This document shows positions 18,189 to 26,418 of a stretch of DNA of 44,582 nt, piece after piece. The stretch spans positions 1-44,582 of the forward strand of contig PFKE01000083.1 of NCBI GenBank assembly GCA_002784145.1, in the 5' to 3' direction. Position 1 is the first letter of the stretch, and every line of letters starts with the position of its first letter. The position numbers and the translations under genes were made by a program. The notes beneath the pieces are model-generated. The model did not search any database and was not told where the DNA came from. It was given only the letters and a program-made list of their open reading frames with translations. This stretch comes from Flavobacteriaceae bacterium CG_4_10_14_3_um_filter_33_47. GTDB taxonomy: Bacteria > Bacteroidota > Bacteroidia > Flavobacteriales > Flavobacteriaceae.

Positions 18189-18246
18189 ACTGAAAACTGC
18201 GACTGAACACGGAATACTTAACACTGTGACTGCCAACTAAAAACTG
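18189..18246. repeat. Degenerate ACTG repeat tract between der and the TPM gene
   Basis: Six copies of ACTG start at 18189, 18196, 18202, 18223, 18229 and 18243, at steps of 7, 6, 21, 6 and 14 bases, that is, about multiples of seven. The tract lies between two convergent genes. I recall similar ACTG-rich spacers from other flavobacterial genomes, but this was not searched. Confidence 0.55.
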
Positions 18247-18252
18247 AAAAAA

Positions 18253-19062
18253 CTACCAACTTCCACCAGCGCCACCACCTGAGAAACCACCACCACCAAA
18301 GCCACCGCCAAAACCACCGCCGCCAGAGCTTCCGCCCCAACCACCAGATGATGATGAACGACCTCCATAACTTCCTCTGCCCATATTGCTTAAAATAATG
18401 GCATCCCAAATATCAAAACCTTGGTGTCTGTTGCCACCTTTTCCACCGCCATCACGTCTGTTTTTAGAAATAGATATAATGATGATTATAAAAATGATAA
18501 ACAATATAAAGAATAATTGAGGAGGAAAAGAAGGAGAGTCAACCTTTCTAGAGCCTTGGTAAGCGCCCGTTAAAACGTCAAATATACTATCAACACCTTT
18601 ATTCAAACCTTGGTAATAGTCACCTTTTTTGAATTCTGGAATGATGATATCCCTTGTGAGTTCTCCAACAATACCAGCGGTTAATCTGTCCTCGACGCCA
18701 TATCCAGGTGAAATCCATATTTTTCTATCGTCTCTGGCTAATAAAATAAAAACGCCATTATCTTCTTTGGCTTGGCCAATGCCCCATTTTTGAGCCCATT
18801 TTGGGGCTAGTAAACCAATGTTTTCACCTTTTGTTGTGCCAATAACAACTACCACGATTTGGGTGGATGTTGTGTCTGAATACTTAATGAGTTTATTTTC
18901 TAATTCCCTTTTTTCAGAACTTGAGAGTAAATTTATATAATCATAAACACTGGTTTGTTCCTTTGGCGTTGAAGGAATATCAAACTGTGCCTTTACAATT
19001 TGCGTAAAAAACAAACAGATTAAAAGCGAAAATAAAAGTGATGTATGTTTTAAATGGTGCAT
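18253..19062 (-). CDS. TPM-domain membrane protein with glycine-rich tail
   Basis: A 269-residue protein with signal peptide (about 1-25) and a TPM domain (about 35-165, with VYDYINLLSSSEK, VVVVIGTTKGENIGLLA and ISPGYGVEDRLTAGIVGE). A transmembrane helix follows (about 180-200). The Gly/Ser-rich C-terminal tail (about 229-269) ends in GGGFSGGGAGGSW. Its topology suggests a periplasmic TPM domain with the tail on the cytoplasmic side. The start overlaps the upstream TPM stop as TAATG. It is the last gene of LemA-TPM-TPM. The family function is unsettled (photosystem repair in plants, stress or envelope roles in bacteria). Confidence 0.9.
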   Translation of the reverse strand: MHHLKHTSLLFSLLICLFFTQIVKAQFDIPSTPKEQTSVYDYINLLSSSEKRELENKLIKYSDTTSTQIVVVVIGTTKGENIGLLAPKWAQKWGIGQAKEDNGVFILLARDDRKIWISPGYGVEDRLTAGIVGELTRDIIIPEFKKGDYYQGLNKGVDSIFDVLTGAYQGSRKVDSPSFPPQLFFILFIIFIIIIISISKNRRDGGGKGGNRHQGFDIWDAIILSNMGRGSYGGRSSSSGGWGGSSGGGGFGGGFGGGGFSGGGAGGSW

Positions 19063-19499
19063 TATCCTTTTGAAATTTCATTAGAGAGTTCATTCATATC
19101 TCCATGTTCCCAAGGGAAGTGTTTTTCCAATTGATTTCCGGCTTTTAAAATTCCTTCAACGAGTCCTTGCTTAAAATTACCAGTTTTAAAATGCGATTGC
19201 ATGATGTCTTTAGTACTATCCCAAAAATCTTCAGTAACCACATCATTGATGCCTTTGTCTCCATAAATTACAAAAGTTTTATCTTCAACAGCTACGTATA
19301 TAAGGACACCATTTTGCTCTTTAGTATTATCCATTTTTAAATAATGAAACACTTCAAGGGCTCTATTAAAAGCATCTGTTTTAGAAGTTTTTTCTATATG
19401 CACACGTATCTCACCAGACGTATTTAATTCTGCAGTTCTTATGGCATCAATAATTTCCTGTTCTTCTTCTTTTGAAAGGAAATCTTCTGTTTTTGACAT
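19062..19499 (-). CDS. TPM-domain protein without signal peptide
   Basis: A 145-residue TPM-domain protein. It shows EIIDAIRTAELNTSGEIRVH, then NGVLIYVAVEDKTFVIYGDKG and a helical C-terminus. No signal peptide or membrane segment is visible, so unlike its paralogue it looks cytoplasmic. It starts 6 bases after the lemA-like gene and its stop overlaps the next start (TAATG), so the three genes form one operon. Confidence 0.88.
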   Translation of the reverse strand: MSKTEDFLSKEEEQEIIDAIRTAELNTSGEIRVHIEKTSKTDAFNRALEVFHYLKMDNTKEQNGVLIYVAVEDKTFVIYGDKGINDVVTEDFWDSTKDIMQSHFKTGNFKQGLVEGILKAGNQLEKHFPWEHGDMNELSNEISKG

Positions 19500-19505
19500 G
19501 GATAA

Positions 19506-20105
19506 TTAATTGAAATCAAATTCTACATCCACTGGTTTTTCGGCACCTGCTTCGGCATCAAAGTAAGGTTTGCCATCAAAATTAAAAAGACCTGCTAAAA
19601 TTGAATTTGGAAAGGTTTTCACATGATTATTGAAAGGCTTGATGGCTTCATTATATCTGGTTCTAGCGGTTTGTATGGTGTTTTCTGTGCTCGTTAATTC
19701 GTCTTGAAGTTTTAAGAAATTTTCATTAGCTTTTAGTTCTGGATAACGTTCTACAGTCACCAAAAGTCTTGATAATGCACTGCTTAAACCACCTTGAGCT
19801 TCATTGAATTGTTTAAGTTGTTCAGGGGTAATATTGGTTGGGTCGATGGTTGTTTGAGTTGCTTTTGATCTAGCTTCTATAACATCGGTTAAAGTTTTGC
19901 GTTCAAAATCAGCTGCTCCTTTTACAGTATTTACCAAGTTTCCAATTAAATCATTTCGGCGTTGGTAAGAGGTTTGAACGTTACCCCAAGCTTCACTAAC
20001 ATTTTCATTTAATTTAACGGCGTTGTTATTAAAGCCAACAGCCCATCTGTATAGACCAAAAATTACAACAACAATTATAATTACTGGAATTAACCATTTT
20101 TTCAT
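19506..20105 (-). CDS. LemA family protein
   Basis: A 199-residue LemA protein with one N-terminal transmembrane helix (about 4-22) and a long helical domain. Typical family motifs are NENVSEAWGNVQTSYQRRND (about 37-56) and the later RYNEAIKPFNNHVKTFPNSI. Length is normal. LemA is commonly next to TPM-domain genes, as here, which suggests a joint membrane-associated role, although the biochemistry is unknown. Confidence 0.93.
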   Translation of the reverse strand: MKKWLIPVIIIVVVIFGLYRWAVGFNNNAVKLNENVSEAWGNVQTSYQRRNDLIGNLVNTVKGAADFERKTLTDVIEARSKATQTTIDPTNITPEQLKQFNEAQGGLSSALSRLLVTVERYPELKANENFLKLQDELTSTENTIQTARTRYNEAIKPFNNHVKTFPNSILAGLFNFDGKPYFDAEAGAEKPVDVEFDFN

Positions 20106-20177
20106 GTTAAATAGTTTTAAAGTTAAAGGTTTATTTTAAGTGTATTTTGAGTATTAGTTAACAAAATAAACAAAATG

Positions 20178-20507
20178 TTACATTTCATTTTTAATTTTTA
20201 TTAACTCTGTTTTTATATCTTCTAATTTACTTATAATTTCAAAATTGTTTAGTGTTTTTTGCTTTTCTTCTTTGAGATGGGTTTTGGCCCCATCAAGCGT
20301 AAAACCGCGCTCTTTAACCAGATGGTAAATAAGTTTAAGGTTTTTAATGTCTTCTGGAGTAAATTTACGATTCCCTTTGGCATTCTTTTTTGGTTTGAGC
20401 GCGTCAAACTCTTTTTCCCAAAATCTTATGAGAGACGCATTGACTTTAAAGGCTCCTGCAACTTCGCCAATACCGTAATATCGTTTTTCTGGTAGCTCTA
20501 TATGCAT
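20178..20507 (-). CDS. MerR family transcriptional regulator, short
   Basis: A 109-residue protein with a MerR winged-helix domain: YYGIGEVAGAFKVNASLIRFWEKEF (about 10-34), then RKFTPEDIKNLKLIYHLVKE. A short helical C-terminus follows with no visible effector domain. The start overlaps the stop of the M23 peptidase gene as TAATG, a one-base overlap, so they are translationally coupled. This M23-MerR order is frequent in Bacteroidota. The target genes are unknown. Confidence 0.9.
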   Translation of the reverse strand: MHIELPEKRYYGIGEVAGAFKVNASLIRFWEKEFDALKPKKNAKGNRKFTPEDIKNLKLIYHLVKERGFTLDGAKTHLKEEKQKTLNNFEIISKLEDIKTELIKIKNEM

Positions 20508-21478
20508 TAGTCTAAAGATTGATTTTCTAAGGATGCATGCTCTAACAGTTCGTTAAATTCTTCCGCTGTTAAACTTCCATAGTAAAAGTTTATAGGGTTA
20601 ATTCGCTGGCCGTCTTTAAAAATTTCATAATGGCAATGTGGAGCTTCTGATCGGCCGGTACTTCCAACAAAGCCAATAAGATCACCACGTCTTACTTTTT
20701 GATTTTTTCTTACGTTGTATTTGTATAAATGTGCATATAAGCTTTCATAGCCATAACCATGATTAATTCTAATATGATTGCCATAACCTGTTGCTTTATT
20801 GTCCGCACGTTCAATTATACCATCTCCAGTCGCATAAATAGGAGTGCCTTTAGGCGCTGTAAAATCCATGCCCCAATGCATTTTTCTAGCCTTGGTAAAT
20901 GGATCTGAACGCACGCCAAAACCAGAAGCCATACGTTTTAAATCTTCATTTTTTACAGGTTGAATGGCGGGTATTGCTGATAAAAGTTTTTCTTTTTCTT
21001 CGGCAAGTATGGCTATTTCATCAAGGGATTTAGATTGGACAACAATTTGTTTTTGTAACACATCAAGACGTTTGTTGGTTTCAATAATAAGTTTAGAATT
21101 ATCAAAACCTTCTAAATTTTTGTAGCGGTTAATACCACCAAACCCAGCTTTACGTTGCTCATCAGGTATTGGATTCGCTTCAAAATAAACACGATAAATA
21201 TTGTTGTCTCTATCTGCAACATTAGCTAAAACAGCTTCTGCTTCTTCCATTTTTTTATTGAGTAATTGAAATTGAAGTTGGGCATTTTGCAACTCTCTTT
21301 TCAAAGCTCTTTCTTTAGGAGATTCAACATACTGGCTGGCAATAAAAACAAATAGAAAACCAAAAAGTGCTGAGCCCAATAAAAACATAAACGCATATTT
21401 TACAGTGGTTCTTTTTTTGCGTTCTATTTTTCTGTAAGAAAGCGATTCGGAATCGTAATAATATTTTACCTTACTCAT
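20507..21478 (-). CDS. M23 family peptidoglycan endopeptidase
   Basis: A 323-residue protein with an N-terminal membrane anchor (about 27-46) and a coiled coil with ALKRELQNAQLQFQLLNKKM (about 78-97). The C-terminal M23 zinc peptidase domain is at about 195-300, with ligands in HWGMDF (His and Asp) and HCHYEI (HxH). It should cleave or regulate cleavage of peptidoglycan cross-links, anchored in the inner membrane facing the periplasm. It is divergent from alaS and coupled to the MerR gene. Confidence 0.93.
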   Translation of the reverse strand: MSKVKYYYDSESLSYRKIERKKRTTVKYAFMFLLGSALFGFLFVFIASQYVESPKERALKRELQNAQLQFQLLNKKMEEAEAVLANVADRDNNIYRVYFEANPIPDEQRKAGFGGINRYKNLEGFDNSKLIIETNKRLDVLQKQIVVQSKSLDEIAILAEEKEKLLSAIPAIQPVKNEDLKRMASGFGVRSDPFTKARKMHWGMDFTAPKGTPIYATGDGIIERADNKATGYGNHIRINHGYGYESLYAHLYKYNVRKNQKVRRGDLIGFVGSTGRSEAPHCHYEIFKDGQRINPINFYYGSLTAEEFNELLEHASLENQSLD

Positions 21479-21492
21479 TTCTTAAATTATAC

Positions 21493-21500
21493 TATTTTTG
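21493..21500 (+). promoter_or_regulatory. -7 element upstream of alaS
   Basis: TATTTTTG followed by CAC, the common flavobacterial form, about 106 bases before the alaS ATG. This implies an untranslated leader of about 100 bases. Confidence 0.5.
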
Positions 21501-21605
21501 CACTTTATATTGAAGACTAATGGGTTTTTTAAATTTATTAAACGAGTAAATATAAAAATTGTTTTGCAATTAATATAATTTAACTAAGCAGTAACCTATA
21601 CGTTA

Positions 21606-24215
21606 ATGAAGTCACAAGATATTAGATCTAGTTTTTTAAGTTTTTTTGAAAGTAAAAATCATGCCATTGTGCCATCATCTCCCATGGTTTTAAAAGACGA
21701 CCCTACCTTGATGTTTGTTAATTCAGGAATGGCACCTTTTAAAGAATATTTTTTAGGCAATGCACAACCCAAACATAACAGAATTGCAGATACTCAAAAG
21801 TGCTTGCGGGTTTCTGGAAAACACAACGATTTAGAAGAAGTTGGCTATGATACCTACCACCATACCTTGTTTGAAATGTTGGGCAATTGGAGTTTTGGCG
21901 ATTACTTTAAAAAAGAAGCCATTGCTTGGGCTTGGGAATTATTAACTGAGGTTTATGGTATTGATAAGGATATTTTATATGTGACCGTTTTTGAAGGTGA
22001 AGAAGAAGATGGTATTCCAATGGATACAGAGGCCTACGATATTTGGAAACAATACATTGCTGAAGACCGCATTTTAAAAGGAAACAAAAAAGATAATTTT
22101 TGGGAAATGGGCGACCAAGGACCCTGCGGACCTTGTAGTGAAATACATGTTGATATTCGCTCTGCTGAAGAAAAAGCAAAAATTTCAGGTAAAGATTTAG
22201 TGAATAATAACCATCCTCAGGTTGTTGAAATTTGGAATTTGGTTTTCATGCAATACAACCGAAAAGCCAACGGATCTCTTGAAAGTTTACCAAACAAACA
22301 TATCGATACTGGCATGGGTTTTGAGCGTTTGTGTATGGTGTTGCAAGGCGTACAGTCAAATTATGATACCGATGTATTTACGCCCATTATTAGAGAGATA
22401 GAAACCATTGCCAATAAAGACTACGGTAAAGACGAAAAAGTTGATGTAGCAATTCGTGTTATTTCAGACCATGTTAGAGCGGTAGCATTTTCAATTGCCG
22501 ACGGACAATTACCTAGCAATACAGGTGCAGGTTATGTAATTCGTAGAATTTTGCGACGTGCCATACGTTATAGTTTTACATTTTTAAATCAAAAAGAACC
22601 CTTCATTTACAGACTCATTGATGTTTTGAGTGAAAAAATGGGAATAGCTTTTCCAGAACTTAAAGCTCAAAAGCAGCTTATCGAAAATGTTATAAAAGAA
22701 GAAGAAGCGTCGTTTTTAAGAACTTTGGACAAAGGTTTAATATTATTAGATGCCGTTGTTGAAGAAAGCAATGGCAACACCATTTCTGGTGAAAAAGCTT
22801 TTGAATTGTTTGATACTTATGGATTTCCCATAGACTTAACAGCTTTAATTCTTTCAGAAAAAGGATTAAAACTTGATGAGCAAGGGTTTAACAAACAACT
22901 TCAAAAACAAAAAAACCGTTCACGGGCCGCCAGCGAAATGAGCACCGAAGATTGGGTCATTTTAATTGAAGACATTAATCAAGAATTTGTGGGGTATGAT
23001 GCTCTTGAGGCTCAAGTAAAAATTACAAGATATAGAAAAATCACCTCCAAAAAAGATGGCGATATGTACCAGCTCGTGTTTAATTTAACGCCTTTTTATT
23101 CTGAAGGTGGTGGGCAAGTTGGCGATAAAGGCTATCTTGAAGACATACATGGCGATGTGGTTTATATTTTAGATACCAAAAAAGAAAACAACCTCATCAT
23201 TCATTTCACCAAAAATTTACCAAACCATTTAAATGAGACTTTTATAGCGGTTGTAGACGAAAAACAACGTCGAAGAACAGAATCCAATCACACAGCCACA
23301 CATTTATTGCATCAAGCTCTAAGAGAAGTCTTGGGCTACCATGTAGAGCAAAAAGGAAGTGCGGTTAATTCCAAATATTTACGTTTTGATTTTTCGCATT
23401 TTTCTAAATTAACGGTTGAAGAATTAAGAGATGTTGAAAATTTTGTGAATGCCAGAATTGAAGGTAAATTACCTTTGATTGAAAAGCGCAGCATTCCAAA
23501 AGAAGAAGCCATTTCCGAAGGTGCCATGAGTTTATTTGGGGAAAAATATGGCGATACGGTGCGCTCTATTCGTTTTGGTCAATCCTTAGAGCTTTGCGGC
23601 GGTACTCATGTTAAAAACACCTCAGATATTTGGCATTTTAAAATCGTTTCTGAAAGTGCTATTGCCTCAGGAATACGCCGAATTGAAGCCATTACCAATG
23701 ATGCGGTAAAAGATTTTTATCACAAAAACAATCGTGCTTATTATGAAATGCGCGATTTACTTAACAATGCCAAAGAACCCATAAAAGCACTACAAAGCTT
23801 ACAAGAAGAAAACGCAAATTTAAAAAGGCAAGTTGAACAGCTTCTTAAAGACAAGGCCAAAAACATAAAAGGCGACCTTAAAAGCGAGCTTCAAGAGATT
23901 AACGGCATACAATTCTTGGCCAAGCAATTAGATTTAGATGCTTCTGGAATGAAAGATTTGTGCTTTGAATTAGGCAGCGAGTTTAACAATCTATTCTTGC
24001 TTTTTGCAGCAGAAAATGATGGTAAAGCATTACTATCATGCTACATATCAAAAGAGTTGGTCTCTGAGAAAAATTTGAATGCAGGACAAGTAGTTAGAGA
24101 ACTTGGCAAATACATACAAGGTGGCGGCGGCGGACAGCCATTTTTTGCAACCGCAGGCGGAAAGAATCCTGCAGGGATTAAAGATGCTTTAGAGAAAGTA
24201 AAACAATTTATTTAA
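21606..24215 (+). CDS. alaS: Alanine--tRNA ligase
   Basis: An 869-residue class II synthetase. The N-terminal catalytic core contains [16 protein letters not shown], and [15 protein letters not shown] is at about 171-185. The editing domain shows [16 protein letters not shown] and CGGTHV. A coiled coil (about 715-760) leads to the C-terminal DHHA1 domain, which has the run [14 protein letters not shown] near the end. Length is normal. It begins a plus-strand series and is followed after 16 bases by a coiled-coil protein gene. Confidence 0.98.
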   Translation: MKSQDIRSSFLSFFESKNHAIVPSSPMVLKDDPTLMFVNSGMAPFKEYFLGNAQPKHNRIADTQKCLRVSGKHNDLEEVGYDTYHHTLFEMLGNWSFGDYFKKEAIAWAWELLTEVYGIDKDILYVTVFEGEEEDGIPMDTEAYDIWKQYIAEDRILKGNKKDNFWEMGDQGPCGPCSEIHVDIRSAEEKAKISGKDLVNNNHPQVVEIWNLVFMQYNRKANGSLESLPNKHIDTGMGFERLCMVLQGVQSNYDTDVFTPIIREIETIANKDYGKDEKVDVAIRVISDHVRAVAFSIADGQLPSNTGAGYVIRRILRRAIRYSFTFLNQKEPFIYRLIDVLSEKMGIAFPELKAQKQLIENVIKEEEASFLRTLDKGLILLDAVVEESNGNTISGEKAFELFDTYGFPIDLTALILSEKGLKLDEQGFNKQLQKQKNRSRAASEMSTEDWVILIEDINQEFVGYDALEAQVKITRYRKITSKKDGDMYQLVFNLTPFYSEGGGQVGDKGYLEDIHGDVVYILDTKKENNLIIHFTKNLPNHLNETFIAVVDEKQRRRTESNHTATHLLHQALREVLGYHVEQKGSAVNSKYLRFDFSHFSKLTVEELRDVENFVNARIEGKLPLIEKRSIPKEEAISEGAMSLFGEKYGDTVRSIRFGQSLELCGGTHVKNTSDIWHFKIVSESAIASGIRRIEAITNDAVKDFYHKNNRAYYEMRDLLNNAKEPIKALQSLQEENANLKRQVEQLLKDKAKNIKGDLKSELQEINGIQFLAKQLDLDASGMKDLCFELGSEFNNLFLLFAAENDGKALLSCYISKELVSEKNLNAGQVVRELGKYIQGGGGGQPFFATAGGKNPAGIKDALEKVKQFI

Positions 24216-24231
24216 TAAAATATTGATAACT

Positions 24232-24753
24232 ATGAAAACAAAGATTATACTTTTTTTAGTGTTAGTTTCTCCAACTATTTTTTTAGCTCAACAATTTCCA
24301 AGTCCTCCACCTATGAGCCAAATAAATAATCATATGATGCAGCAACAACAAATGATGCAACAGCAACAAATGATGATGCGAATGTTGCAAAATAATATTC
24401 AAACAAATGAACAAAAATTGCAGAGAGAGGAAACGAAAACATCGAAACTTAATAAAAAGATTAACAGTTTAAATGATGTTTTATTAACGTTAAATAATGA
24501 ATTATTAAAAACAAAAGACACAAAAACCCAATCTAATATAGAGCTTCAAAAGCAGCAAGATAATTTGAATAAACAAGTTGAAAAAACAAAAAATGAAATT
24601 GAAAAAATTACTGAGAAGTTAGAAGTTTCAAGTAAAACAATCGAAGAGCTTAAAAGTAATATTGAAAAAACTAAAATTAAATTGGAAGAAAAAAAGAAAG
24701 AAAAAGAATTAAAAAAACTAGAGAGGGAAGAGAGAAAAGAAATGAAAGAATAA
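24232..24753 (+). CDS. Exported coiled-coil protein with Met/Gln-rich segment
   Basis: About 173 residues from ATG 24232; an in-frame TTG at 24223 is less likely. The signal peptide is MKTKIILFLVLVSPTIFLAQ. A Pro/Met/Gln-rich stretch (about 23-50) contains two MMQQQQ units and then MMMRML. A long coiled coil rich in K, E and N (about 60-173) ends in KKLEREERKEMKE. No domain is recognised. Position 16 bases after alaS suggests co-transcription. A periplasmic structural or scaffold role is only a guess from composition. Confidence 0.7.
   Translation: MKTKIILFLVLVSPTIFLAQQFPSPPPMSQINNHMMQQQQMMQQQQMMMRMLQNNIQTNEQKLQREETKTSKLNKKINSLNDVLLTLNNELLKTKDTKTQSNIELQKQQDNLNKQVEKTKNEIEKITEKLEVSSKTIEELKSNIEKTKIKLEEKKKEKELKKLEREERKEMKE
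24334..24369 (+). repeat. Two 18-base tandem units coding for MMQQQQ
   Basis: ATGATGCAGCAACAACAA (24334-24351) is followed by ATGATGCAACAGCAACAA (24352-24369), in frame, and then three more ATG codons. The copies differ only at synonymous CAA/CAG positions. Confidence 0.8.
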
Positions 24754-24829
24754 TTTTTTTTAAATAATAATAAATCCCGATAAGCTTGAAAATTATCTGG
24801 ATTTATTTTCAAATGGACTTATTAATAAA

Positions 24830-25786
24830 ATGAACTTAATCATCAAAATTCCGATTTTAAAAGCCAATTCCCCTATAAATTATTCCTCAAAAATAGTTTT
24901 ATTGGGCTCATGTTTTTCGGATAATATTGGTGAAAAATTAGAATATTACAAGTTTCAAAATCTTCAAAATCCTTTGGGTATTCTATTTCACCCAAAAGCT
25001 ATAGAAACGCTTATTGTAAATGCTATCGAGGAAAAATCATATTTAGAAAGGGATTTATTTTTTTATAATGAACAATGGCATTGTTTTGATGCACATTCTA
25101 AATTGAGCAATTCATCAAAAGAAGTTTTGTTAAGCCATTTAAACCAAGCAATCGAATCAACAAACCAACAAATAAGCAAATCAACACACATCATAATTAC
25201 TTTAGGAACTGCTTGGGCATATCGTTTTGTTGAAAACAACCATATCGTTGCGAATTGTCATAAGGTTCCACAAAAACAATTTTCAAAAGAATTACTATCG
25301 GTTGAAGAAATTCTTCAATCGCTTGAAAATATGGTCAGCTTAATACAAAAAGTGAATCCTGATGTGGCTATAATTTTTACAGTATCTCCAGTTCGTCACA
25401 TAAAAGATGGTTTTGTTGAAAACACACAAAGCAAGGCTCATTTAATTTCGGCTATTCATCGTGTTTTGTCACCTCGAGCGCAGTCGAGAGGTCTTTATTA
25501 TTTCCCGTCGTATGAAATTATGATGGATGAATTACGTGACTATCGGTTTTATGCTGAAGATATGATTCACCCAAACCAAATAGCCATCAACTATATTTGG
25601 GAAAAGTTTCAAGAGGTTTGGATGTCTTCAGAAGTATCAAAAACAATGGAAGCTATTGATGAGGTTCAAAAGGGATTGAACCATAAGCCTTTTAATCCAA
25701 ATTCTAAGGCTCATAAAGCATTTCTTCAAAATTTAGAAGCAAAAAAAAGACAACTTCAAATACAATTCCCACACATACAATTATAA
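24830..25786 (+). CDS. GSCFA domain protein
   Basis: A 318-residue protein of the GSCFA family, named for its motif, here LLGSCFSDNIGEKL (about 24-37). Further family blocks are NPLGILFHP, IIITLGTAWAYR and FPSYEIMMDELRDYRFY. The fold is related to SGNH hydrolases, with the Ser of GSCF and a later Asp/His (AEDMIHPNQ) as candidate active-site residues. The substrate is unknown. Between IHRVL and YYFPSYE the sequence reads SPRAQSRGL, which is encoded by a palindrome-like element at 25471-25492. The domain is otherwise complete. Confidence 0.9.
   Translation: MNLIIKIPILKANSPINYSSKIVLLGSCFSDNIGEKLEYYKFQNLQNPLGILFHPKAIETLIVNAIEEKSYLERDLFFYNEQWHCFDAHSKLSNSSKEVLLSHLNQAIESTNQQISKSTHIIITLGTAWAYRFVENNHIVANCHKVPQKQFSKELLSVEEILQSLENMVSLIQKVNPDVAIIFTVSPVRHIKDGFVENTQSKAHLISAIHRVLSPRAQSRGLYYFPSYEIMMDELRDYRFYAEDMIHPNQIAINYIWEKFQEVWMSSEVSKTMEAIDEVQKGLNHKPFNPNSKAHKAFLQNLEAKKRQLQIQFPHIQL
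25471..25492. repeat. REP-like palindromic element inside the GSCFA gene
   Basis: The core CTCGAGCGCAGTCGAG (25473-25488) has CTCGA and TCGAG arms, and the outer ACCTC (25471) and GAGGT (25488-25492) are also complementary. It is much more GC-rich than its surroundings. I recall this CTCGAGCGCAGTCGAG-type palindrome as a dispersed repeat of flavobacterial intergenic DNA. Here it is read in frame as SPRAQSRG. Confidence 0.6.
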
Positions 25787-25866
25787 AAATACGCAATTCA
25801 TCGTATTGATTTACTTTCTCTAAAATTGCAGTTTTGTGATGCTATTAATCATAAAACCATTTAACA

Positions 25867-26397
25867 ATGAGACAATTTAAACACATCGTATTATTAATTA
25901 CAACAGTATCATTAATCTCTTTTGCATCATGTTCAACAGATGAAGGAGGTGAAGCAGGAAATGCAGCTTCTGGAACACTGACCGCTAAAGTGGATGGAAC
26001 TTCCTTTGCATCATTAGAAATATCTTCATCAGCTACTATTGCTAATGGCGGACAAAACCTAATAATCATAGCCACAAATAGTGATGGTAATGCATTCTCT
26101 TTCACAATTTTGGGATATGATGGTGTTGGAACTTATCCAATAGGTGGTGGTGCAAATATTTTTAACAGTGCATCATATTCAGAAACTGAAGTAAATTTAA
26201 GCAACCCAACAGACTCTATAACAGAACTTTGGCAAGCACCTTATGATGATACCATCGTTGGGGAGCTTAAAGTATCAGAACAAACAGATTCTAAAGTGAT
26301 AGGAACATTTAGTTTTCAATGTAAAAATGTAAACGGAGATAATTCTATAAAAAGTATCACAGAGGGTTCATTTAATCTAAACAAACAAACATTATAA
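25867..26397 (+). CDS. Lipoprotein resembling DUF6252
   Basis: A 176-residue lipoprotein. The signal ends in SFASC (Cys21), followed by an acidic Gly-rich linker. The remaining sequence starts with GTLTAKVDGTSFASLE and alternates beta-strand-like segments with VGTYPIGGGANIFNSASY and a C-terminal GTFSFQCKNVNGDNS. This order (KVDG..F, GTY.I, G.F.F) is that of small DUF6252-type lipoproteins common in Bacteroidota. The function is unknown. It is followed after 21 bases by a PQQ-like propeller gene, so the two may be one operon. Confidence 0.75.
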   Translation: MRQFKHIVLLITTVSLISFASCSTDEGGEAGNAASGTLTAKVDGTSFASLEISSSATIANGGQNLIIIATNSDGNAFSFTILGYDGVGTYPIGGGANIFNSASYSETEVNLSNPTDSITELWQAPYDDTIVGELKVSEQTDSKVIGTFSFQCKNVNGDNSIKSITEGSFNLNKQTL

Positions 26398-26418
26398 AAC
26401 CATAAACAATATTCAACA

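Noticed and set aside
18218-18409. Trp/Arg-rich open frame opposite the Gly-rich end of the TPM gene
   Set aside because: It is a shadow frame of the GGx-repeat codons. Its composition (runs of W and R) is not that of a real protein.
21591-21605. GTAAC-N6-GTTAA just before alaS
   Set aside because: The gap is six bases instead of four and the site lies downstream of the -7 element.
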